A stretch of DNA of 42,650 nt from an uncultured Clostridia bacterium (GTDB lineage Bacteria > Bacillota > Clostridia > UMGS1883), in the NCBI GenBank assembly GCA_947589005.1, contig CANPZO010000024.1:1-42650 (forward strand). The letters run 5' to 3'. The notes beneath the pieces are model-generated. The model was not told the origin of the DNA, made no database searches, and saw only the letters and a program-made list of their open reading frames with translations. Shown here piece by piece: positions 8,041 to 13,438 of this stretch (positions are counted from its first letter, which is position 1; the number at the start of each line of letters is the position of its first letter). A program made the position numbers and the translations under genes.

Positions 8041-8103
8041 TGGCAACCCTCTTGGCAACGAATATGGCAACATTTTGGCAAAAATGGCAACGAAGAATGC
8101 CAA
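8041..8103. repeat. TGGCAAC array in the presumed attachment region
   Basis: TGGCAAC or TGGCAAA starts at 8041, 8053, 8065, 8076 and 8085 (spacings 12, 12, 11, 9), with an inverted TGCCAA at 8098-8103. The array lies between the integrase stop and the tRNA-Trp terminator. Helix-phased short repeats next to an integrase gene are expected for integrase arm-type sites. Confidence 0.7.
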
Positions 8104-8120
8104 AAAATGGTAATACACGG

Positions 8121-8162
8121 CAAAAAGAAAACGCCGTGAACCTGCATGGTTACGGCGTTTTC
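8121..8162 (-). terminator. Terminator of tRNA-Trp, possibly bidirectional
   Basis: GAAAACGCCGT (8127-8137) pairs with ACGGCGTTTTC (8152-8162), continued inward by AACC/GGTT with a one-base bulge. On the minus strand it ends in TTTTC then TTTTT, right for the tRNA transcript; on plus it could stop integrase transcripts. Confidence 0.8.
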
Positions 8163-8165
8163 TCG

Positions 8166-8241
8166 TGGCAGGGGCAGAAGGACTCGAACCCTCGACCTGC
8201 GGTTTTGGAGACCGATATTCTACCAACTGAACTATACCCCT
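8166..8241 (-). tRNA. tRNA-Trp (anticodon CCA)
   Basis: The minus-strand cloverleaf has acceptor AGGGGTA with TGCCCCT, T8-A9, D arm GTTCAGTTGGTAGAAT, anticodon loop CTCCAAA with anticodon CCA, T arm GAGGG/CCTTC with loop TTCGAGT, G73 as usual for bacterial tRNA-Trp, and an encoded CCA end. Total 76 bases. Its 3' end faces the integrase, so it is the likely integration target of the block to the left. Confidence 0.95.
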
Positions 8242-8256
8242 AAATCCTACCCTATG

Positions 8257-8285
8257 ATTATAACACAGGGGGGCGGGTTTGTCAA
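8257..8285 (-). promoter_or_regulatory. Promoter of tRNA-Trp
   Basis: On minus: TTGACA (8280-8285), 17-base spacer, TATAAT (8257-8262). The predicted start is about 9 bases before the mature tRNA. Confidence 0.85.
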
Positions 8286-8321
8286 GAGTAAAATAAATTT
8301 TTTTACGGAGAGTGACGAGCT

Positions 8322-9014
8322 ATGTTCCTGAGCTACATATTCCCGCCAAGGTGCGCCGTGTGCCGCGGGCTCCTGCCCGCCGGCACAAAGGAGGAGATAT
8401 GCCCGGAGTGCGAAAGAGAGCTGCCCCGTATAAAAGGGCCGCGGTGCGAGATCTGCGGCGCGCCCATGAACAGCGAATTCGCCATGCCGTGGTGCGCCGA
8501 ATGTGCCGGAGGGAGGCCCTTCGTGAAATGCTTTGTGCCCTTCCGCTACGAGGGCGGCGTGCGCCGGGCCATAACCAACATGAAATACTACGGCCGGCCG
8601 GGGAGGAGCAGGTTCCTCGCCGGAGAGATAGCCCGGGAGCTGGGAGACTTCCGCCCGGACTTCATAACATACGTGCCCCAGAATTCCAAAACCGCTCGGG
8701 AGCGGGGCTATAATCAGACAAAGCTGATAGCCGAAGAACTGGGCCGGCGGCTAAAGACGCCGGTAAGGGGAGTTTTGAGGCACAGTCCCGACGGCGGACA
8801 TCAGGTCGGACTGAGCCGCTCCAAACGCATGACCAACGCCAAAAAGCTCTACCTCCCCGGGAAGGAGCGGCTGAGCGGCACATGGCTGCTGGTAGACGAC
8901 GTGACCACCACCGGCGCTACCCTCGACGCCTGCTGCCGGCTGCTCCGCGCCATGGGCTGCGACGAGGTATACGCCGCGGCCGCGGCGAAAACCACAGGAA
9001 TTATGACCAAATAA
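8322..9014 (+). CDS. ComF family protein (double zinc ribbon plus phosphoribosyltransferase)
   Basis: ComF-type protein, associated in this family with DNA uptake during competence. Residues about 9-65 contain Cys pairs (CAVC, CPEC, CEIC, CAEC) forming zinc ribbons. The C-terminal phosphoribosyltransferase domain has RERGYNQ (about 127-133) and the PRPP motif LLVDDVTTTGAT (about 189-200). Length 230 aa is normal. ATG 8322 follows GGAGAGTGACGAGCT. The gene stands alone with its own terminator; other competence genes are not in the window, so actual transformability cannot be inferred. Confidence 0.92.
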   Translation: MFLSYIFPPRCAVCRGLLPAGTKEEICPECERELPRIKGPRCEICGAPMNSEFAMPWCAECAGGRPFVKCFVPFRYEGGVRRAITNMKYYGRPGRSRFLAGEIARELGDFRPDFITYVPQNSKTARERGYNQTKLIAEELGRRLKTPVRGVLRHSPDGGHQVGLSRSKRMTNAKKLYLPGKERLSGTWLLVDDVTTTGATLDACCRLLRAMGCDEVYAAAAAKTTGIMTK

Positions 9015-9020
9015 ACGCCC

Positions 9021-9060
9021 AAAACGGCAGGCTTTTTTATGAAGTATGCCGTTTTTTTTT
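9021..9060 (+). terminator. Intrinsic terminator after comF-like gene
   Basis: AAAACGGCA (9021-9029) pairs with TGCCGTTTT (9047-9055) and runs into a T tract. Confidence 0.8.
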
Positions 9061-9076
9061 ATTTTGAAATTATCTC

Positions 9077-9105
9077 TTGACTTCTCAAAATCACTGTGCT
9101 ATGAT
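9077..9105 (+). promoter_or_regulatory. Promoter of GH43 gene
   Basis: TTGACT (9077-9082), 17-base spacer, TATGAT (9100-9105); predicted start near 9112, 42 bases before the chosen ATG. Confidence 0.8.
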
Positions 9106-9153
9106 ATGTTTGAATTTGTTCATTTTACAGGGTTTTTCTTGAGGTGTGTTGAC

Positions 9154-10065
9154 ATGAGCATTAAGACAGACGCGTATCTGTTTGTTCACTTTATCGACAA
9201 AAAGCATAATACGCCTATGAGCGAGCAGGTTTATTTTTCCGTCAGCCGCGACGGTTGCAACTGGGAGACGCTTAACGCCGGAACTCCGGTGCTTACCTCC
9301 AACGTGGGTGAGTGCGGCGTCCGCGACCCCTTTATCATTCGCAGCGCCGAGGGCGACAAATTCTATATCGTCGGCACGGACTTGAACGTACACCTACGGG
9401 ACGACGGATGGAAAATGGCCACCATCAACGGCAGCAGGGGAATTTTGGTCTGGGAGAGCACGGACCTTGTGCATTGGACCGACGTAAGGATGTGCAAGAT
9501 AGCTCCCGCCGACGCGGGCTGCGCCTGGGCCCCCGAGGTAATATACGACGAGGAAAACGGCGACTATATGGTGTTCTGGGCCTCACGCTCCCTTAAGGAC
9601 GGCCGCCGGAAATGCAGAATGTATTACAGCAAGACAAGGGACTTCCGCAGCTTTACTCCCGCGCAGCTTTACATCGAGCGGGACAGCGACGTCATAGACA
9701 CCACCATCATCAAAAGCGGCGACAAGTACTACCGCTTCAGCAAAGATGAGACCGTGAAGGTCATCACCATGGAGGTAGGCGACAGTCTGCTGGGCGAGTT
9801 CCGCAGGATGGGCAGCACCATGGACAACATCAAGGGCGTAGAGGGGCCCGAGTGCTTCCGCCTTAAGGATGGGCGCTGGTGCCTGATAGTGGATCAGTAC
9901 GCCAAGAGCAAGGGCTATTGCGCTTATACCTGCGGCGATTTGGCCTCCGGCGAGTTCGTCCGCAGCAGAAAGAGCTTTCACTCGGATATGCAGCTCCGCC
10001 ACGGCGGGGTTATCCCCATCACCGGCGAGGAATATGACAGGCTTGTTGCAAATTACAGAAAGTAA
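9154..10065 (+). CDS. Glycoside hydrolase family 43-like protein, intracellular
   Basis: A five-bladed beta-propeller glycosidase type (303 aa), the family that removes arabinose, xylose or galactose units from plant oligosaccharides. GVRDPFIIR carries the likely catalytic Asp58; WAPEVIYDEENGDYMVFWA is the typical second-blade motif; VIDTTIIKSG and GVEGPECFRL probably supply the modulating Asp and the catalytic Glu. There is no signal peptide, so it should act in the cytoplasm on imported oligosaccharides. ATG 9154 was chosen for GAGGTG about 9 bases upstream and because it lies after the promoter; the longer frame from 9046 runs over the promoter. No transporter or regulator is adjacent, so the substrate is unknown. 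Confidence 0.85.
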   Translation: MSIKTDAYLFVHFIDKKHNTPMSEQVYFSVSRDGCNWETLNAGTPVLTSNVGECGVRDPFIIRSAEGDKFYIVGTDLNVHLRDDGWKMATINGSRGILVWESTDLVHWTDVRMCKIAPADAGCAWAPEVIYDEENGDYMVFWASRSLKDGRRKCRMYYSKTRDFRSFTPAQLYIERDSDVIDTTIIKSGDKYYRFSKDETVKVITMEVGDSLLGEFRRMGSTMDNIKGVEGPECFRLKDGRWCLIVDQYAKSKGYCAYTCGDLASGEFVRSRKSFHSDMQLRHGGVIPITGEEYDRLVANYRK

Positions 10066-10075
10066 ATAACAGATT

Positions 10076-10110
10076 AAAGCCCCGCTTTTCAAAGCAGGGC
10101 TTTTGTTTTT
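10076..10110. terminator. Bidirectional terminator between GH43 and the 51-aa gene
   Basis: AAAGCCC and GCTTT pair with AAAGC and GGGCTTT around a short loop (10076-10102), followed on plus by TTTTGTTTTT. Confidence 0.75.
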
Positions 10111-10115
10111 ATATA

Positions 10116-10271
10116 TCACAAACCTTCTATGACATCACAATATTCAGTCCAAGCCTCTATAAGGTCATTCAGCAATTCCAGGTCACGGCCGCGCAGCCTG
10201 TCCAGCAGCTCGGCCTCGGCCCTGGCAATACGCGCAAAAGCGGCGTCCTTATCCGATTTATTCACGTTCAT
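10116..10271 (-). CDS. Small hypothetical protein (51 aa)
   Basis: The minus-strand ATG at 10271 follows AAAGGACGG by about 6 bases. The product is charged and helical (MNVNKSDKDAAFARIARAEA ... TEYCDVIEGL) with no membrane segment. It lies downstream of the terminator of the structured RNA at 10304-10636, so it needs read-through or its own promoter. It resembles small helical proteins common in Clostridia, but I cannot name a family. The good ribosome site and codon choice support a real gene. Confidence 0.65.
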   Translation of the reverse strand: MNVNKSDKDAAFARIARAEAELLDRLRGRDLELLNDLIEAWTEYCDVIEGL

Positions 10272-10303
10272 ATTTACCGTCCTTTCATTTGGCGGCGGCC
10301 ATT

Positions 10304-10330
10304 AAAAAAGGTGTGCGCGAGCGCACACCT
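10304..10330 (-). terminator. Terminator of the structured RNA
   Basis: AGGTGTGCG (10309-10317) pairs with CGCACACCT (10322-10330) around CGAG; on the minus strand a run of T residues follows (plus A tract 10304-10309). There is no T tract on plus, which fixes the direction. Confidence 0.85.
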
Positions 10331-10636
10331 GAAAAATGCCGCTCCGTTTATTTATTGCAACGTAAATAAACATACCGTATTCCGCAACGTCACCATTGTA
10401 CCTACAAGAAGCATAAGAGTAAGCATATTGTTATATTAAATGGTAAACATAAGATACGAGCTGGCATTTTTACCAATGTTCCTATGTTTAAACATTTAAT
10501 AAAACATTCAATATTAATTTATCAATATGCCTTCCATTTCGCTTTCCACGCAAAAAAATACACAAAACCAAGCCGACGTTGGAATAACGCGCCGGCGGTG
10601 CCGCTTAATGCGGAAATACATATTTATTTACGTTGC
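10304..10636 (-). ncRNA. Unidentified structured small RNA, about 333 nt
   Basis: No protein frame is supported here. The promoter at 10643-10671 predicts a start at about 10636, the first base of GCAACGTAAATAAA, which pairs perfectly over 14 bases with the arm at 10357-10370. The closing helix continues through 10610-10619/10377-10385. Inside are helices 10523-10530/10423-10430 (8 bp), 10469-10474/10442-10447 (GGTAAA/TTTACC) and 10491-10496/10475-10480, plus a G+C-rich hairpin region at about 10563-10609. It ends in a terminator, AGGTGTGCGC paired with its complement (10309-10330) and five to six T residues. It does not show recognisable tmRNA, SRP RNA or RNase P motifs; 6S RNA or a known orphan class cannot be excluded. 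Confidence 0.65.
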
Positions 10637-10642
10637 AAAATT

Positions 10643-10671
10643 ATAATAACACAAAAAATGTAAAAAGTAAA
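10643..10671 (-). promoter_or_regulatory. Promoter of the structured RNA
   Basis: On minus: TTTACT (10666-10671), 17-base spacer, TATTAT (10643-10648), with an overlapping TATAAT at 10640-10645. Predicted start near 10636. Confidence 0.65.
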
Positions 10672-10677
10672 GTGTTT

Positions 10678-11292
10678 TTATAATTTTTTGGCGGAGAAAG
10701 TTTCGACAAAAGCGGACAAAAAACCACTCCCCTTTATGACGAACCTCCACGGGTAGTCGGCGGCCTCCCCGGCGTAGTCTATATTGATACGCCTGCCGGC
10801 CTCGATCTCGAAGCCGGAAAAGCCGTCGTCCGCGAGGTACAGCTCCTCCCCGCAGAGGTCCGCCCCGTAAAGGGAACGGTCGATATCCATGGCCATGCAG
10901 AGCTTGCCGGGGCCGGAGCAGAGATTTTTTATTTTGTCCGTGCCTCGCCTAGCCGCCATTATGTCAATGCCGGTCAGCGGCTCAAGGGCGCGGACGAGGC
11001 TAACCTCGGGCACGCCCTCGCGGTTGGCGACGATATTGAAGCAGGAGTACATTCCGTAAATAAGGTACACATAGGCGAAACCGCCGGGGCCGTACTGAAT
11101 GTTGCACCGTCCGTCGGGACGGCCCCGATAGCTGTGGGCGGCCTTGTCCGCCTCGCCCATATAGGCTTCGGTCTCGACGATGCGGGCGGAGGTGACGAGG
11201 CCGTTTTTGCTGCGGACCAGCACCTTGCCAAGCAGCTTTTTGCTCAGCTCAACGCCGTCGCAAAGGTAAAAATCACGGGGCAGCTTATTCAT
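10678..11292 (-). CDS. mpg: DNA-3-methyladenine glycosylase (AAG/Mpg family)
   Basis: Monofunctional glycosylase that removes alkylated purines such as 3-methyladenine from DNA to start base excision repair. The 204-residue length is typical. Visible motifs: FYLCDGVELSKKLLGKVLVR, the catalytic Glu in RIVETEAYMG, DKAAHSYRGR, and the DNA-intercalating and purine-pocket regions AYVYLIYGMYSCFNIVAN and CSGPGKLCMAM. ATG at 11292 overlaps the upstream gene by 8 bases, with GGGAAGAAG as ribosome site, implying translational coupling. It is the last gene before the structured RNA promoter. Confidence 0.95.
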   Translation of the reverse strand: MNKLPRDFYLCDGVELSKKLLGKVLVRSKNGLVTSARIVETEAYMGEADKAAHSYRGRPDGRCNIQYGPGGFAYVYLIYGMYSCFNIVANREGVPEVSLVRALEPLTGIDIMAARRGTDKIKNLCSGPGKLCMAMDIDRSLYGADLCGEELYLADDGFSGFEIEAGRRINIDYAGEAADYPWRFVIKGSGFLSAFVETFSAKKL

Positions 11293-12010
11293 GATACTTC
11301 TTCCCGCTCATGCCCTCGTAGGCCACCACCGCGGCCTCGTCCTCCATGTTGCAGCCAAGGCGGTACATGGGCACGGAGCTGAGCAGCCCGTCCATTATGT
11401 CCAGCACGGCGTCAAGCTGGTCCTGGGTACGGGGGCGGATAGTCTGCTCGATAATGGTATAAATGACGTTGAAGCCGTCCATGGGGGCGATGCGGTTGTC
11501 GGGGCTGCGCTCCACAAGGCACAGGGCCTTTATGGGCGCGCCCACGTTCTCGCTCCAGCCCTCCTTGCCGCACCAGGGCGTGCCGTAAACGTAGTAGCGG
11601 CCGCCGGACTTGCGAATGAGGGGCTTGTCCCCGTTGACGATAACGGCCCTGTCGCCGAACAGCTTTTTCCAAAGGCGAATGTGGGTGCTTTTGCCGGTGC
11701 CGCTGTCGGCGGTGAAGCAATATGCCTCCCCGTCCACGGCGATGCAGGCGCTGTGGAGGAACATTGCCCCGTATTCAAGGGCCTTTATGCAAATCTTGCG
11801 GTAAGCCTCGAGACTTTCCAGATAGCCGGCGTCGTGGTCGTAGCCCAGCTCCTCGAGAATGAGGCGGTGGTCCTCCTCTATCTCCTCGCTGGTGACGGTT
11901 ATCTCAAAGAGCGGCTCCCCCTCTTCGACTATGTATTTTTGGCACAGCCACGGCAGATAGTCGTAGCGGCAGTTGATTTTTATTATCATTTCGGCGATTT
12001 TTATAAGCAC
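11285..12010 (-). CDS. HPr-kinase/PEPCK-like P-loop protein
   Basis: About 241 aa. The central motif ADSGTGKSTH (near residue 100) is a Walker A loop of the type in the HPr kinase C-terminal domain, followed by VNGDKPLIR, which suits a metal or phosphate-binding Asp. The N-terminal 80 residues show no known fold. True HPr kinases are larger and hexameric; stand-alone HprK-like domains of this size occur in peptide-modification clusters and as orphans. I chose GTG 12010 because CGAGGTG lies 6 bases upstream; GTG 12019 overlaps that site. It is co-transcribed with mpg. The substrate is unknown, and there is no PTS or RiPP gene nearby. Confidence 0.75.
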   Translation of the reverse strand: MLIKIAEMIIKINCRYDYLPWLCQKYIVEEGEPLFEITVTSEEIEEDHRLILEELGYDHDAGYLESLEAYRKICIKALEYGAMFLHSACIAVDGEAYCFTADSGTGKSTHIRLWKKLFGDRAVIVNGDKPLIRKSGGRYYVYGTPWCGKEGWSENVGAPIKALCLVERSPDNRIAPMDGFNVIYTIIEQTIRPRTQDQLDAVLDIMDGLLSSVPMYRLGCNMEDEAAVVAYEGMSGKKYHE

Positions 12011-12077
12011 GTTAAACACCTCGTATTGATTTTATCACAGTTTTTGCAATTTTGCAAGAGTTGTTTTTCGTCAGGCA

Positions 12078-12106
12078 TTGACAACGGCGGAATTTTACGG
12101 TATAAT
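12078..12106 (+). promoter_or_regulatory. Promoter of SLH/C39 gene
   Basis: TTGACA (12078-12083), 17-base spacer, TATAAT (12101-12106). The leader is about 95 bases with a G+C-rich palindromic stretch (about 12140-12172). Confidence 0.85.
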
Positions 12107-12207
12107 TTTCAGAGAAACAAAAGAAAATACACCCCGCGTACCGCGCATGGGGCGCGGTTTCCGCGCGGTTCGCGTTAAATTTTTATCCGGAACGGGGGAC
12201 CTTACAA

Positions 12208-13389
12208 ATGAAGCTCACATTGAAATTTTTGACGTCGGCGGCCGCGGCGCTGATACTCGCGTCCGTGCCGGCCCTGGCGGATGTGCCCGCCGACATTCAA
12301 AACAATCCCAATCTCGCGGTGATAAATACGCTTTTGGAAAACGGAGTCACCGGCTGCCGGTCGGAGGGACGTTTCCGTCCGGACGCGGACCTGACCCGCG
12401 GCGAGGCGGCGGAGATGGCCGTCAACATGGCCGACGTTAACGCCGCCGGCGCCGTCAGCGGCAACCCCACCGTCACGGCGGCGGTACAGCGGGCCGTCGA
12501 TGAGGGCTATGTGCCCGTGGACTGGCTGTGGACGATGGACAGGGCCGTGACGCGGCTTGAATTCGCGGATATGCTGTACGCTTATCTGTCCCGCCAGCCC
12601 TACTTTGGCGGCGTCTGCCAGTATCTGCCGGACGCGCCCTACGACGTGGACCCGGCCCCAGGCTGCATTGTATCGTGGAACGCCATGTCGGTTTACGGTG
12701 ACGGCCGCTTCCACCCGGAGGACACGGTGTCCCGGGGCGACGCCTGCTACTCGGTCTGCGCCATGACCGACCTGCCCATTTCCGACGTTCGGGACAGTCT
12801 CCCCTCCTACAACCTTATACCCACTCCCTACGTCAGCCAGCTATATCCGGTGTACGCGGTGGTGGGCTGCGAGGGAGCGTCCCTGCTCATGGGGCTGAAG
12901 GCCAAGGGCTACTGTCAGGACATGGGGCTCCGTGAGTTTTTGGACAATATGCCGAAACATTCCAGCAATCCCGCCAAGGGATATGTGGGCTCTCCCTACA
13001 GGGCCGGCCAGTACAGCCTGCGCACTACCATATACCCGGCCCCGCTGGCCCAATACGCCAGTCAGTACGGCAAGGTGCTGGACATATCGGGCAGTTCGCC
13101 CGGGGAGTTACAGGCCGAGATACTCAGCGGCAACCCGGTAGTGGCCTACGCCACTCTTTACTGGGAGCCCGCCCGTTACAGGGATTATGACATCGAGGGC
13201 GAGACCGTGAGCCTGCTGCGCAACAACCACGTTGTGCTGGTGAACGGCTATGACAGGGCCACCGGCAGCTATCACATATCCGACCCATACAACGAGTACG
13301 ACACCCACAGCGAGTACGGCTACTGGATAGACGGCGAAACTTTCGAGAGAATATACAATATACGCCGCCACGCTCTGGTAGTCGAGTAG
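12208..13389 (+). CDS. Secreted SLH-domain protein with C39-like peptidase domain
   Basis: 393 aa. A signal peptide (MKLTLKFLTSAAAALILASV, cleavage after PALA) precedes SLH-type repeats at about 30-80 (GVTGCRSEGRFRPDADLTRG), 85-145 and 150-190 (MSVYGDGRFHPEDTVSRGDA), which usually attach proteins to cell-wall polymers. Residues about 205-390 form a Peptidase_C39_2-like domain: candidate catalytic Cys in VVGCEGASLLMGL, His in NNHVVLVNGYD and Asp in HISDPYN. It probably works outside the cell on peptides or wall protein. GGGGGACC precedes ATG 12208. mutS2 follows on the same strand after 49 bases without functional link. Confidence 0.85.
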   Translation: MKLTLKFLTSAAAALILASVPALADVPADIQNNPNLAVINTLLENGVTGCRSEGRFRPDADLTRGEAAEMAVNMADVNAAGAVSGNPTVTAAVQRAVDEGYVPVDWLWTMDRAVTRLEFADMLYAYLSRQPYFGGVCQYLPDAPYDVDPAPGCIVSWNAMSVYGDGRFHPEDTVSRGDACYSVCAMTDLPISDVRDSLPSYNLIPTPYVSQLYPVYAVVGCEGASLLMGLKAKGYCQDMGLREFLDNMPKHSSNPAKGYVGSPYRAGQYSLRTTIYPAPLAQYASQYGKVLDISGSSPGELQAEILSGNPVVAYATLYWEPARYRDYDIEGETVSLLRNNHVVLVNGYDRATGSYHISDPYNEYDTHSEYGYWIDGETFERIYNIRRHALVVE

Positions 13390-13438
13390 CGGTTCAAGAT
13401 CAGTAATAACGCCGTTTGGCGAAGGAGTGGAGAAAATT

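Larger units (their letters stand above)
3100..8165. mobile_element. Probable integrated element beside tRNA-Trp (left limit uncertain)
   Basis: This block is visibly more A+T-rich than the flanking genes. It carries only hypothetical genes, a serine recombinase and a tyrosine integrase, and ends just before the 3' end of tRNA-Trp, a common integration position. Multiple TGGCAAC repeats lie between the integrase stop and the tRNA. I found no second copy of the tRNA 3' end to the left, so the left boundary is unproven; it could lie outside the window, and the surface protein gene could even belong to the element. No relaxase, Tra/Mob or phage structural gene is visible. Confidence 0.55.

Noticed and set aside
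10304-10636. Structured RNA as tmRNA, SRP RNA or RNase P
   Set aside because: No tRNA-like ends with tag frame, no GGAAGNNNNC SRP tetraloop region in proper context, and no GAGGAAAGUCC-type RNase P core.
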